Assembly: GCF_014168535.1 (NCBI RefSeq)
Contig: NZ_CP060007.1
Coordinates: 3,906,001 to 3,970,000, forward strand
Length of the DNA stretch: 64,000 nt
Direction of reading: 5' to 3'
DNA from: Lacibacter sediminis
Lineage (GTDB): Bacteria > Bacteroidota > Bacteroidia > Chitinophagales > Chitinophagaceae
The notes beneath the pieces were generated by a model that saw nothing but the letters and a program-made list of their open reading frames with translations, searched no databases and was not told where the DNA came from. Position 1 is the stretch's first letter; every line of letters starts with the position of its first letter. Both the position numbers and the translations under genes were made by a program. This document shows positions 45,975 to 55,912 of the stretch, in pieces.

Positions 45975-48900
45975 TTATTGAATAAGTGGCAGCTCTACAA
46001 AAAAAGTGCTGCCTTTTTGTTGCTCAGTAACAAACCATATTTCACCTTTCATCTGTTCTACAATACTCTTACACATCGCAAGTCCTAATCCTGTGCCGGA
46101 TGTTTTGGTGGTGAAGTTGGGATAGAATATTTTATCCTGTAAGTCAGGTCGTATACCTTGGCCATTATCAGTAACAGCAACCAATACTTTTTCTTCTTTC
46201 ACTTCTACCTGCAACTTTACAAGTGCCGTTTCATCGGCAGGTGCGGCTTCAATTGCATTACGTGTGAGATTGGTGAATAAACGGTTGAGCTGTGTTTTAT
46301 CGGCCATTACAAAAGCTGCTTCAGCCGTTGTGCTGAAAGCAATGTGTGCATCTTCGTGCATGTTGAACAGATCAACCACCGACTGTACCGATTCAACAAG
46401 ATTTACTTTTTCCAAACGTGGATTGCCAATGTTTGCAAAGTTTGAAAAGTCGGATGCGATGTTTGATAAATAATCGATCTGCTCCACCAAAGTTTTTGCA
46501 ACACTTTGCGAAATATTTTTTGCATCAGCGGAGTTTGAATCAACTGCTTTCTGCAAATACTGGATACTTAATTTCATTGGCGTAAGCGGATTCTTGATCT
46601 CATGCGCCACCTGTCTAGCCATTTCACGCCACGCACCTTCACGTTCGCTACGTGCAAGTAAGTTGGCACTCTCTTCCAACTGTTTCACCATCCCGTTATA
46701 CTCCTGCACGAGTTCACCAATTTCATCATTACGATTCCACACAATGGCTTCGTTTGTTTTACCAAGTTTTATCTCCTTCATCTTTTCACTGATAATGGCG
46801 AACGAATTAGTGATACGGCTTGTTACAAAAAATGCAACCAACCCTGCAATAAGGAAAATAAATGCATTAAGGTTGATGAGTGTTACGAGGAAGTTTGATA
46901 TCTCCTGCTTCAATTCATTCTGTGATGTGAAGTATGGAATGTTGAGATAAGCATAGGTTTGTCCATCTGAATCACGAACAGGCACATAAATACTCATGTA
47001 TGAACGGCTGCCTACTTTTTCGTCTTCAATTGTTTGCACAAGATATTCCTGCGATAATTTGTAATAAGCCAACGGATCTGTTTTACGGCTTAACAATCCT
47101 TTATTGTAATAATAAGGTTGTGATGATAAACGCAGGTTGCCTGCAGGATCATAAATATTTACATCCACCCCATGTATCTCTGAAATGCGGTTGATTTTTC
47201 CCTGCAGCTCAGCCGAGGCAGCATCGTCATAAGCTTTCAACACATCATCAAATACAGCATGATTGTTCAAGGCAACTTCCACTTCGGTGCGCATGATCCC
47301 GATCGTTCTCGACAATCGTTCTTTATTTATCCGGCTATGCCTGTTAATAAAGAAGAAGATGGTTGATGCACCAATAACGAGGAATGAAAAAATACTGATA
47401 CCAATGATGGTTGTGTGAACCTGTGTGCGGAACGTAAGCTGCAGATGTTCTTTCCACTTTTCAGGTTTAATACCCAACTGCAATATATATTGCACAAGCC
47501 TGAAGATCGCAAGCATGATCAGGAACACACAGAACAGGTAAGCAAACAAGGTAATTCCTTCGAGCAATCTGTTTTGTGGTCTCACCACAATTACTGTCAG
47601 GTCTTTTGAAATAGTGTACCACAATTCCGAATAACCATTTCTTTTTTTCTGTTCAATCAATAAACGGGCCTTCTTTGTGTCGTTCAGATGTATAGGAAAA
47701 GGATAATCATTTACACTGCTGATGAGTTCCTTATTCTTGTAGATCGCATACGCATGGGATGGCATGTCATCCGGAAGAAGATTGAATGTTCTTGAAAAAA
47801 GTTCAGGATAAAATTTTTCATCAGCATAACGCTTCGGACGTGAAATAATGAATACATAACCGATCACCTGGTTCGTTTCCCTGTCAGTTACTTCCCTTCG
47901 GGCGATATAATAGAACTTATCAAACGACTCCTCGTAATACTGCCAGTCACGCACACTCGTTGGTTTACTTTGAAGTTTATAAACAGTGTTGAGTGTATTG
48001 AATGAAATTGAATCGATATTAAATAATGGTTGGGGTTCTTCTGCTCCTGTAAACGTATAGATCTCGGTTTCAAATTTATTAAGATAACCGCTGAAATTTT
48101 CGCTGATAAGACTGTCTTTTAAAAACTGGTTGCCGCTTGAAGTTGTAAAACGATGAAATTCATTGTCAAGAAATTCAGGTCTGAAATTACGCAGTGCAAT
48201 GTTTAACAGGTTTTCTGCAGAAGGATCAGTTTGAAGGCTTAGTTTCTCAGCCATACTTGTAGCTTTCTGCAATTCTTTACGATCGTTTTCTGCAATGAGT
48301 AATGTTGTTAATGATACAGAAAAGAAAAACAGCCAGAAGATCACCCGGCCATTTGAAGGCAGGAATCTCAATTGCAAACCCTCCCTGTTCAGCAGGGTCA
48401 TTAACAACAACAACCATCCAAGCAAAATAAGATGATAGACAACTGCAGCAGAACTTACAGTAAGTGTCAGATAAACAAGACCTGTAATGGTTAAGGCCAG
48501 CATCTGGATCTGGAGCCTGCCTTCGCTGTAACGTTTGAGAAATCCAAACAACCAATCGGCTAATAAAAAATAGTTCAATGCAAGCGAGCCAAGTAAGATA
48601 AACCCGGCGAAACTGAAAACTGTAAGTTCAAAGAAATTAGTAACGTCGAACGATATCTGTGAATCAGCAACCATACTCCGGATAATATTTCCAAACAGAA
48701 TGGTTAATGCGAAGAGCAATACCGCTGTAACAGCCAGTCCTGCTTTGTTATTGATCTTTAACGGCAGCAACATTGCTGATCGTCCATACCTACGTATGAA
48801 CAACAGTACCCACAACAATAAAAATGAATTGATAAAGAGATCACCTAATGACCGGAGAATATTATTGGAGCCATACACTGCAGGATCGAACAGACTGAAC

Positions 48901-49730
48901 TGCCGCAGATTCAACGGCACCGGAAAATAATAACTCAACGTTCGAATGATGATAATTGCGCCAATAAGAAAAGATAATCCAACAAGAAATGAATATTTAT
49001 TTGCAAGAGCCGCAGCAGTTTTGTGCAGAAACATTAAGAAACAAAAAACAGAAAGCAATCTTAAAATAACTGTTGTTTTGTTTAGCGGTTGCGGAAAGTT
49101 AGTCTGCTCTTTTAACCAGAACAAACCTGTGCCATCGGTACTTTTTACCTGCAATTCTGTTTGCTGCACATCACTGAGCGAATAGTATTTTTCAATCCCT
49201 TCGAGATAAGTAAAACTGTTGCTGAGATAGCTGGCAGGAACAAAATAATTCCACTTTACGGGAATGAGTGCCATGGCATAACAAAGCGAACCATCACTGA
49301 GTTTCACCGTTTCTTTATAAACAGTATAATAGCCATTGATCAGTTGCTCAAACCAGATACCGTTTGCACGTTGCCACAACTCAATGTTTGGCAAAATAGT
49401 TTGCGTATTCCAGAAACGTGTTTGAAATCCATCAGCACCATCAGAAGCAATAAAGATGAAGTAATCCTTAGCAATCAAGTTCGTTACTTCTTTCTTTTCA
49501 GCACGACCTTTTTTCAGATCAAGTAATAAAGCTGTATCGGCAAGAATTTTTGTAAAATCGTCTTCCCTTTTATTAATAGCTTTCTGTAATGTTTTTTTCA
49601 CCTGCACAGGTGCAGAGGTGTAAGACCAGTAATATTGAAAAAGATAAGAGAACGTAAGTAACCAACCGCCTAAAATAAGCAGGTAGCCATTTTTGAAAAC
49701 GAAGTTGCGGATGGTTGAAATGTGGCTCAA
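45975..49730 (-). CDS. Large multi-pass sensor histidine kinase (NtrY-like)
   Basis: A 1251-residue kinase. An N-terminal helix (residues 13-34) and an extracytoplasmic domain are followed by a cluster of about ten membrane helices (about 225-490), a second extracytoplasmic region (to about 730), one helix, a further sensor-like region (about 790-920) and a helix leading to HAMP (about 950-1000). HisKA contains His1043 in QVAHEIKNPLTPMKLS, and the ATPase boxes are NLTRNAIEAA, VTDNGQGI and GTGLGLAMCKSIVEQ. HisKA of this QVAHEIKNPLTPMKLS type is that of NtrY-like kinases. No response regulator is adjacent. It ends 4 bases before mazG, so the two are likely co-transcribed. Confidence 0.9.
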   Translation of the reverse strand: MSHISTIRNFVFKNGYLLILGGWLLTFSYLFQYYWSYTSAPVQVKKTLQKAINKREDDFTKILADTALLLDLKKGRAEKKEVTNLIAKDYFIFIASDGADGFQTRFWNTQTILPNIELWQRANGIWFEQLINGYYTVYKETVKLSDGSLCYAMALIPVKWNYFVPASYLSNSFTYLEGIEKYYSLSDVQQTELQVKSTDGTGLFWLKEQTNFPQPLNKTTVILRLLSVFCFLMFLHKTAAALANKYSFLVGLSFLIGAIIIIRTLSYYFPVPLNLRQFSLFDPAVYGSNNILRSLGDLFINSFLLLWVLLFIRRYGRSAMLLPLKINNKAGLAVTAVLLFALTILFGNIIRSMVADSQISFDVTNFFELTVFSFAGFILLGSLALNYFLLADWLFGFLKRYSEGRLQIQMLALTITGLVYLTLTVSSAAVVYHLILLGWLLLLMTLLNREGLQLRFLPSNGRVIFWLFFFSVSLTTLLIAENDRKELQKATSMAEKLSLQTDPSAENLLNIALRNFRPEFLDNEFHRFTTSSGNQFLKDSLISENFSGYLNKFETEIYTFTGAEEPQPLFNIDSISFNTLNTVYKLQSKPTSVRDWQYYEESFDKFYYIARREVTDRETNQVIGYVFIISRPKRYADEKFYPELFSRTFNLLPDDMPSHAYAIYKNKELISSVNDYPFPIHLNDTKKARLLIEQKKRNGYSELWYTISKDLTVIVVRPQNRLLEGITLFAYLFCVFLIMLAIFRLVQYILQLGIKPEKWKEHLQLTFRTQVHTTIIGISIFSFLVIGASTIFFFINRHSRINKERLSRTIGIMRTEVEVALNNHAVFDDVLKAYDDAASAELQGKINRISEIHGVDVNIYDPAGNLRLSSQPYYYNKGLLSRKTDPLAYYKLSQEYLVQTIEDEKVGSRSYMSIYVPVRDSDGQTYAYLNIPYFTSQNELKQEISNFLVTLINLNAFIFLIAGLVAFFVTSRITNSFAIISEKMKEIKLGKTNEAIVWNRNDEIGELVQEYNGMVKQLEESANLLARSEREGAWREMARQVAHEIKNPLTPMKLSIQYLQKAVDSNSADAKNISQSVAKTLVEQIDYLSNIASDFSNFANIGNPRLEKVNLVESVQSVVDLFNMHEDAHIAFSTTAEAAFVMADKTQLNRLFTNLTRNAIEAAPADETALVKLQVEVKEEKVLVAVTDNGQGIRPDLQDKIFYPNFTTKTSGTGLGLAMCKSIVEQMKGEIWFVTEQQKGSTFFVELPLIQ

Positions 49731-49734
49731 GATA

Positions 49735-50517
49735 TTATTGTTCTTCCCTGTTTTTCTGTTTGATGCGGTTCCAGATGCCGTCCATCTCTTCCAAACTCAA
49801 ATGTGTCAACTGTTTTCCTTCACTGATCGCTTCCTGCTCCATCTGGGTAAACCGCTGTATGAACTTCTGATTTGTACGTTCCAGCGCATGGTCAGCATCA
49901 ATCTGCAAAAACCGTGCATAATTCACCAATGAAAAAAATACATCGCCCAGCTCCTCTTCAATTTTATCCTGCTCGGCTGTTTGCACCACTTCTTTTAATT
50001 CATTGATCTCCTCTTCAATTTTTTCAAACACCTGTTCTTTGTTTTCCCATTCAAAGCCAACCTGCTTAGCTTTTTCCTGAATACGGATAGCTTTTACCAT
50101 CGAAGGCAATCCTTTGGGCACGCCACTCAACACAGACGTTTTTCCTTCTTTCATCTTCAGTTTTTCCCAGTTGCGTTTCACATCTTTTTCATCATCCACT
50201 TTTACATCGCCGTAAATATGCGGATGCCGTGCAATCAGTTTTTCACAAACTCCATTGATCATGTCCGGTATGGTGAATTGATTTTGCTCAGCTCCAATTT
50301 TAGAGTAAAAGACAATGTGCAACATCAGATCGCCTAACTCCTCTTTGATATCTTTCCAGTTCTCTTCTGAAATTGCATCGGTGAGTTCATAGGTCTCTTC
50401 AATAGTAAGTTGCCGAAGCGTATGTATGGTTTGCTTCCTGTCCCACGGGCATTGTTCCCGCAATTCATCCATGATCTTTACCAAACGCAGGAAACTATCG
50501 GCTGTTGCTGTTTGCAT
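49735..50517 (-). CDS. mazG: Nucleoside triphosphate pyrophosphohydrolase MazG
   Basis: A 260-residue MazG with two all-alpha NTP-PPase domains. The first domain begins CPWDRKQTIHTLRQLTIEE and carries the metal-binding EELGDLMLHIVFYSKI; the second has IEEELGDVFFSLVNYARF. DVKRNWEKLKMKEGK links them. MazG hydrolyses NTPs to NMP and pyrophosphate and lowers aberrant nucleotides. It is 4 bases from a DUF3667 protein upstream and 5 from the kinase downstream, forming a tight three-gene minus-strand unit. Confidence 0.95.
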   Translation of the reverse strand: MQTATADSFLRLVKIMDELREQCPWDRKQTIHTLRQLTIEETYELTDAISEENWKDIKEELGDLMLHIVFYSKIGAEQNQFTIPDMINGVCEKLIARHPHIYGDVKVDDEKDVKRNWEKLKMKEGKTSVLSGVPKGLPSMVKAIRIQEKAKQVGFEWENKEQVFEKIEEEINELKEVVQTAEQDKIEEELGDVFFSLVNYARFLQIDADHALERTNQKFIQRFTQMEQEAISEGKQLTHLSLEEMDGIWNRIKQKNREEQ

Positions 50518-50520
50518 AGT

Positions 50521-51645
50521 TTAAATATTAAACGCTGAGAAAATTAAAAATCCAACAAAAAGAAAAGTAACAACAATGAAAAAGATGAAGTTAAGCAGAA
50601 AGTATTTGATGATAGTTTTAGCCCTGCGTTGCAGGTAGTAATTACGCATGGCTTTATACAGGTAAATAAACAAATAAAAAGCCAATGCTATCTGTATCCA
50701 AATGAAAATACTCCAGCCAGACATGTCACCCAATTTGTTTGCAGCAAAATAGATCAGCATCAACAGGAAACAGAAGATGTAATAATAAATACTGAAGATG
50801 GCATGGTTCACAAAATTAAATTGTTTGCGTTGCCGGATATATAACAACGAAAGAATGAGTGCAAACAGGGGAAGTGATACAAAGAAGATGGTGGGCAACT
50901 TATGCAGAAATACATCAGTAAGCCGTGCAAAAGCGAGCCCGGGAGTTTTGCCATATTTCTCATTAATGTGTGCTACTTTCCTGCTGACTAATGATGAAAA
51001 CCAACCATCCCGTTCATTTTCCGGTAAACTTTTCTGAATGGAGTCATATGTTTCAACCGACTTAAACTTGTCGCCAAAATCAAACAAGGATAATGGCTTT
51101 TTCTTTTTCACCGAATCACCCACATTTAATGAATCTTTCTTTTGTGCTGATGCTCTGATGAGTGAATCGATCAGCTTGTCGTTGAGCTTATCCATCCTGT
51201 TGATGTTACCAACTTCATTTTTCCCCACGCTTATTTTACCTGAAACAAAGTTCACATCAAAGTCTACATCACTATCTCTGAAACGATCTTCCAGTTTGGC
51301 ATAACTGAGAGCAACTGCACTATCATCGATCTTAAACAAGGAAAAGAAAATGATAAAAAAGAAAGCCGATGTAAACACATACATCCTCACCGGGTTCATG
51401 TAACTCATACGGCGGCCACGTGCATACTCGGCCGGTAAAAAACCCGGTCTGAATAAAAGATAGCGGATTGCTTTGTTGAATTTTCCTTCAAAATGGGTGA
51501 TATCGTTAAAAAAATGAACAACCAGGTGCCAGGCTGTTTCCCTTGGCTCAACATTCTCCTGTCCGCACACATGGCAATACCGGCCAAAGACCCTTGCATT
51601 ACAGTTTAAGCAGTTTTTTTCCTTCCGTTCATCGCTGTGCGACAT
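50521..51645 (-). CDS. DUF3667 membrane protein with N-terminal zinc ribbon
   Basis: A 374-residue protein. Its N-terminus CLNCNARVFGRYCHVCGQEN carries two CxxC pairs that fit a small zinc ribbon, followed by ITHFEGKFNKAIRYLLFRPG and RRMSYMNPVRMYVF, the core of DUF3667. One membrane helix follows, then a long charged loop (about 120-260), and three more helices at the end. ATG at 51645 is preferred, as upstream codons in the frame read into the region in front of the divergent exported gene. The function is unknown. Confidence 0.82.
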   Translation of the reverse strand: MSHSDERKEKNCLNCNARVFGRYCHVCGQENVEPRETAWHLVVHFFNDITHFEGKFNKAIRYLLFRPGFLPAEYARGRRMSYMNPVRMYVFTSAFFFIIFFSLFKIDDSAVALSYAKLEDRFRDSDVDFDVNFVSGKISVGKNEVGNINRMDKLNDKLIDSLIRASAQKKDSLNVGDSVKKKKPLSLFDFGDKFKSVETYDSIQKSLPENERDGWFSSLVSRKVAHINEKYGKTPGLAFARLTDVFLHKLPTIFFVSLPLFALILSLLYIRQRKQFNFVNHAIFSIYYYIFCFLLMLIYFAANKLGDMSGWSIFIWIQIALAFYLFIYLYKAMRNYYLQRRAKTIIKYFLLNFIFFIVVTFLFVGFLIFSAFNI

Positions 51646-51715
51646 AGCCTTAGTTTTGGCTAAAATAAAAAGATTCACCCATACGTTTCTTATTTCAGGA
51701 ATATCTTTGCCACAC

Positions 51716-52555
51716 ATGATGCACAAACTAATATCCGCCTTCGTTTTACTTGCCCTGTTACCTTTTGCCGGCCAAAGCCAGTACTACCAGAAAGACATCC
51801 TCAGTACACGCCAAACCATGGAGCAGATCAAACAATACAAAGCCAACAAAGTGCGTAAAGTGGTGTTGCAGTCGTTTGAAGGAACCGGCGAACCTGTTGA
51901 ACAGTTTATCTGCTTTCAGGAAATAAGTCCATCGTTCAATATCATGAAGACATTCAGTCAAACGATGGCGACCATGCAATCGGTATTGGTAACACAGTTT
52001 AATGCAAAGGGACAATTGATTCGCAGTGCCGATAGTTCCAATACAACATTGAATGTATCAAGTTATACTTATGATGCGGAAGGACGATTAGCAGTTGTTG
52101 AAAATTTATCGCAGGCATACGCCTACAAAACAAAAGAAATAGTTCGTCATCAATACACATACGATTCAACAGGATTACCTGTTTCGATGTTGCGCATTAA
52201 AAACGGAACAGATACTGCGTTTATTCAATTTAAAGCTGATGAAAAAGGTAATGTGGGTGAAGAGATCATCACAGCAAAAGGAAAACCAACGCAAACCTGG
52301 TATTACTATTATGATGTGCAAAACCGCTTAACAGATATTGTACGCTTTAATGATCGTGCACGCCGTTTGTTACCTGACTATGTGTATGAATACAATGAAC
52401 AGTCTTTGCTTTCGCAAATGATCTCCGTACAAAGTGGAGGCAGCGATTATGTTACCTGGCGCTACCAATATAATCCCCAAGGATTAAAGACAAAAGAAAG
52501 TTGTTTCAGTAAGCAGAAGCAGTTGATGGGATATGTGACGTATAGGTATGAGTGA
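51716..52555 (+). CDS. Exported YD-repeat-like protein
   Basis: A 279-residue protein with signal peptide (residues 1-22, LLPFAGQSQ). The second half has YD-type repeats: YTYDAEGRLAVVEN, YTYDSTGLPVSM, YYYDVQNRLTDIVRF, YVYEYNEQSLLSQM and YQYNPQGLKTKE, each about 40 residues apart. YD repeats form beta-solenoid barrels and occur in surface proteins; here there are only about five. ATG at 51716 (or 51719) starts the signal. It is divergent from the DUF3667 gene, with overlapping upstream regions. Confidence 0.72.
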   Translation: MMHKLISAFVLLALLPFAGQSQYYQKDILSTRQTMEQIKQYKANKVRKVVLQSFEGTGEPVEQFICFQEISPSFNIMKTFSQTMATMQSVLVTQFNAKGQLIRSADSSNTTLNVSSYTYDAEGRLAVVENLSQAYAYKTKEIVRHQYTYDSTGLPVSMLRIKNGTDTAFIQFKADEKGNVGEEIITAKGKPTQTWYYYYDVQNRLTDIVRFNDRARRLLPDYVYEYNEQSLLSQMISVQSGGSDYVTWRYQYNPQGLKTKESCFSKQKQLMGYVTYRYE

Positions 52556-52585
52556 TGAATAAACAGTGATGAGTATAATACAAAT

Positions 52586-52616
52586 AAAAAAAGCGACGAA
52601 GAACGTCGCTTTTTTT
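52586..52616. terminator. Bidirectional terminator between the YD-repeat gene and the tRNA pair
   Basis: Stem gcgacg/cgtcgc, loop aagaa, flanked by seven A on the left and seven T on the right, so it can terminate both the YD-repeat gene (plus) and the tRNA transcript (minus). Confidence 0.85.
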
Positions 52617-52617
52617 G

Positions 52618-52703
52618 TGCCCCGGAACGGAGTTGAACCGTTACGACCGTTGCGGGTCACAGGATTTTAAGTCCTGCGTGTCTACCAATTCCACCACCGG
52701 GGC
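52618..52703 (-). tRNA. tRNA-Leu(TAA)
   Basis: An 86-nt tRNA: acceptor stem gccccgg/ccggggc, anticodon loop cttaaaa giving anticodon TAA, a long variable arm as expected for leucine, and T-loop gttcaactc. CCA is not encoded. It is 43 bases downstream of tRNA-Gly and shares its promoter. Confidence 0.9.
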
Positions 52704-52746
52704 TCCAATAGGGTGAAAAAAAATCCCGCATGAGAGCGGGACTGTG

Positions 52747-52819
<73 letters not shown>

Positions 52820-52840
52820 TTGTAAAAGAACGATTGGGTG

Positions 52841-52872
52841 CAAATGTAAGGGACGTTCAATTAATTGACAAA
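52841..52872 (-). promoter_or_regulatory. Promoter of the tRNA-Gly/tRNA-Leu transcript
   Basis: On the minus strand TTTG (52872-52869), 20 bases, then TACATTTG (52848-52841), an exact match to the Bacteroidota consensus, 21 bases before tRNA-Gly. Confidence 0.8.
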
Positions 52873-52963
52873 AAACTCAGCAAAAATTTTCAGCTTTCGC
52901 CTGAAGAAAAACGATCTCACGACCCGGATATGAACTGAAATCCAATGTAAAGAGCAATCTTTA

Positions 52964-54490
52964 TCAATTTTCACTCTTACCGGCGGGTTTCACCGCTGCA
53001 TTAAAAATTGTCTGCATATCTATAATGAGAACTTTTGCAGTAGTATCAGTTGATGAAAATACAGGTGATTCAGTTGATGAAGAAACGTCAAACAGCACTT
53101 GCTTGGCCTTCTCCCTGCTTTTTGTTTTTTCAAGCACAAGTTGTTTCAGCAATGGTTTGGGAGTCCAGTCTTTTTCGGTTGAAGGGTATCCAAATTCATC
53201 GGTATAATAATTTACGCCGAATGCCGGCTTAAATAAATTCACCGGTGGTCGCACAAAAAATATCGCCTCTGTTCCTTCCTCATAATTATTCATGAAATAA
53301 GAACGCAAAGCGGCATATTCTTTTTCCAATGGTTTCGAAAAATTGATGTGGTAATTATAGACTGCAACAGCACAAAAAACAAGACCAGCTAGTCCTGCTA
53401 CAGCATTTCTCATCCTGCTGGATGTCAAAAACATAAGTACAAAATCACAAACCATTACGAATACCAGGAAATTGAGTGCAAACATTGTTCTGTACGAAGC
53501 AAAGCTTTCAACTGATATCATCAACGGCAGGTAAGCAAGGATAAGCAATGCAAAACAAATAAGTATATGACCGGTGATCTTCCCCACATTTTTTTTCCCG
53601 ATCTGCACAAACAAACTGATCACCCAAAAAAGTATAACCAATGGATAAAATATCTGCGACAAAACACTTCTTGCATTGTACAGAAAATTAAAACTAAATG
53701 CCTGCGCCAACGGATAGGAGAAAAAGAAACTCAGTTTCCCTAAAGGATCAATATTAATTGTTGCCCTTGTACTTGGCGGAACATTGTACACTTTAAGTGA
53801 ATACTTGAACAGGAAATAATACACAACATAACATGTAAGATAGAAGCCCACACCGATGACGATCGTTCTGTCAATTTTAGCAGTTTTGTTTTTTATAAAA
53901 TACAGGAAGAAGGGCAAAAGGAAAAAACCAAAGGCTGTTTGGTAAGTAAACAACGAACACATGGCGAAGAACAGGCTTACAACCAGTGTAAGTGTAGAAA
54001 CTTTTAAATAAGTCTCGTTGCTGTGTACTTTTTTAAACAGGAAATAGCCCGATAAAAAAGCAGCCAGTGTGGCCAAAAATATTTCGGCACAGGATGCCCA
54101 TCCAACATAAATGGCAGCAGATAAACTGCAAGGAATAAACACGACGGACAGTGCCCATACTTTGCCATCGATTTTAAGATCATCAAACAGCTTTCTGGAT
54201 AACACTCCATACAACAGGATAAACATGATCATGGTAGCAAATGAAAATATCCGCAACCATTTTATATCGCCAATCGAATCCATATTGCCAAAGGCACCAT
54301 CAATTAACCAACCGGTAATGAGTCGGCCCTGGTTCAGAAACATGATAAAATTCGAACCGTCATTATTGTACCAAAGCTGATGTGCTTCATCAGTAAATGC
54401 GTACTCAGCAAAAAATACCGGGTAATAGATCAGGAAGCTGGCGAGGATGGCGATACCAATTATTGTAGACAGGTGTTTTGAAGTCTGCAT
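52964..54490 (-). CDS. Multi-pass membrane protein, GT39/GtrII-like
   Basis: A 508-residue protein with about eleven membrane helices. An acidic N-terminal loop after the first helix (FAEYAFTDEAHQLWY) and the QGRLITGW turn resemble the lipid-linked-sugar glucosyltransferase GtrII/GT-C fold, where such an Asp/Glu loop is catalytic. The last 90 residues are soluble. Its partner downstream is a small membrane protein and a GT2 enzyme on the same strand, which supports a cell-surface glycan role. The specific reaction is unknown. Confidence 0.65.
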   Translation of the reverse strand: MQTSKHLSTIIGIAILASFLIYYPVFFAEYAFTDEAHQLWYNNDGSNFIMFLNQGRLITGWLIDGAFGNMDSIGDIKWLRIFSFATMIMFILLYGVLSRKLFDDLKIDGKVWALSVVFIPCSLSAAIYVGWASCAEIFLATLAAFLSGYFLFKKVHSNETYLKVSTLTLVVSLFFAMCSLFTYQTAFGFFLLPFFLYFIKNKTAKIDRTIVIGVGFYLTCYVVYYFLFKYSLKVYNVPPSTRATINIDPLGKLSFFFSYPLAQAFSFNFLYNARSVLSQIFYPLVILFWVISLFVQIGKKNVGKITGHILICFALLILAYLPLMISVESFASYRTMFALNFLVFVMVCDFVLMFLTSSRMRNAVAGLAGLVFCAVAVYNYHINFSKPLEKEYAALRSYFMNNYEEGTEAIFFVRPPVNLFKPAFGVNYYTDEFGYPSTEKDWTPKPLLKQLVLEKTKSREKAKQVLFDVSSSTESPVFSSTDTTAKVLIIDMQTIFNAAVKPAGKSEN

Positions 54491-54527
54491 GCAATTAAAT
54501 CAGGGTTTCAGGTTAATTTCTCGGAAC

Positions 54528-54556
54528 AAAAAAGCCCTCCTTTCTGCAAAGAGGGC
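54528..54556 (-). terminator. Rho-independent terminator after the 67-residue membrane protein gene
   Basis: Stem gccctc/gagggc with a run of T on the minus strand (ttttttgtt), 22 bases past the end of the gene at 54578. Confidence 0.8.
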
Positions 54557-54577
54557 CGAGTATTATTATAAAAACAC

Positions 54578-54781
54578 TTATTTATACTTAGGATTGTAAA
54601 GCGTGCTTTCTGGCATTTGCACTTCCGGCTTTCCTTTATAACGGTAGCTGTACAATTTGTAACATCCACCCAGCAAAAATGCTGCAATACAAAACACCTG
54701 TACATAAAACAGGAAGCGGGATGAAGTTACCCAGTTACTCGTGATATCTTTTTGCTTTTCGTCGATGATCTCTTGAGCCAT
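54578..54781 (-). CDS. Small single-pass membrane protein
   Basis: A 67-residue protein with one membrane helix at about residues 24-42 (FYVQVFCIAAFLLGGCYKLY), a short charged N-terminus and a polar C-terminus ending PESTLYNPKYK. It has its own terminator and a TACATTTG box (54803-54810, minus strand) 22 bases upstream. The conserved-looking layout and own signals support a real gene. The function is unknown. Confidence 0.65.
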   Translation of the reverse strand: MAQEIIDEKQKDITSNWVTSSRFLFYVQVFCIAAFLLGGCYKLYSYRYKGKPEVQMPESTLYNPKYK

Positions 54782-54832
54782 ATTAGTCGGTTTTTACAGT
54801 TGCAAATGTAAGGGATGATGTGTTACAACCCT

Positions 54833-55873
54833 TCAGACAGCCTTTACAATTTCAGAAAAAATCTTCTTTTTTTGGATGAAATACTGCCATACAACTGATC
54901 CTTTGTATACGGTTTTTAAGCGGGGGTATGTGCCCGTAGCAGTCTGTTTTGGGCCAAATACCCAACCTGTAAAGGCAAAATGGGCTTTAATCACAGCGAA
55001 AAAATAAATTGATTTTCCACTGAGTAATTCTTTCCAGGCCGATACTGCATCTAACCCAACCCGCAGCGGAAGCTTCCACCACAGTTGAGACCAAGGCAGG
55101 TTTTTGCAGATCATCACCAGGTTATTACGGAAGTTGAGAAATACTTTTTGGCTGCTGCCGGTTGGCAAGGTGCCGCCACCAACATGATGCACGACCGATT
55201 GCGGGCAAACAAATACTTTGTATCCGCTCCGCTGCAAACGCCAGCACAGATCGATCTCTTCCTGGTGCGCAAAAAAGAATTCATCGAAACCTTTCATTGC
55301 ATGAAATTGCTCAGCCCTGATGAACAGTGCTGCGCCACTTGCCCAGAATATTTCTACAGCATCGTTGTACTGTCCGGTATCTTTTTCCAACACATCAAAC
55401 ACACGGCCACGTGAAAACGGATAACCCAATGCATCAATCCATCCTCCACTTGCACCTGCATATTCAAATGTATCTTTCTGATGAAAAGAAAGAATTTTTG
55501 GCTGACAGGCAGCAATGCTTTTATCTGCTTCCATCAACTCAATAATTGGTTCGATCCATTTAGTAGTTACTTCCACATCACTGTTCAGCAACACATAATA
55601 ATCGGCCTTTACCTGTTGCAGAAAAAAATTATAGCCTTTTGCAAATCCATAATTCTCGTTGCTTGTCAATATTTCAACCGAAGGAAATGTTTGTTGTACA
55701 AACTGTACCGAATCATCTGTTGATGCATTATCAGCAACAATCACCCGCAGATTTGTGTACGTTGATGCTAATACAGAAGGCAGAAACTGTTGCAGGAAAT
55801 TTCTTCCATTCCAGTTAAGAATAACAACAGCAACAGACGGGAGGGTTTGCAAGTGTGGTAAATATTTTTTCAA
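54833..55873 (-). CDS. Glycosyltransferase family 2
   Basis: A 346-residue GT2 enzyme. It opens VAVVILNWNGRNFLQQFLPS with the nucleotide-binding ADNASTDDSV, then the DxD-like LLNSDVEV (about residue 97) and a GASGGWIDALGY segment, with the acidic EEIDLCWRLQRSGYKV motif near 210. This is the rhamnosyl/dTDP-sugar transferase (WsaF/RfbN-like) subgroup layout. A hydrophobic segment near the C-terminus could touch the membrane. It probably adds a sugar to a surface polysaccharide; substrates cannot be stated. Confidence 0.9.
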   Translation of the reverse strand: MKKYLPHLQTLPSVAVVILNWNGRNFLQQFLPSVLASTYTNLRVIVADNASTDDSVQFVQQTFPSVEILTSNENYGFAKGYNFFLQQVKADYYVLLNSDVEVTTKWIEPIIELMEADKSIAACQPKILSFHQKDTFEYAGASGGWIDALGYPFSRGRVFDVLEKDTGQYNDAVEIFWASGAALFIRAEQFHAMKGFDEFFFAHQEEIDLCWRLQRSGYKVFVCPQSVVHHVGGGTLPTGSSQKVFLNFRNNLVMICKNLPWSQLWWKLPLRVGLDAVSAWKELLSGKSIYFFAVIKAHFAFTGWVFGPKQTATGTYPRLKTVYKGSVVWQYFIQKKKIFSEIVKAV

Positions 55874-55912
55874 AAATAGCGGTTGAGAGTGAAACCTTGT
55901 CTAAATTAGGGC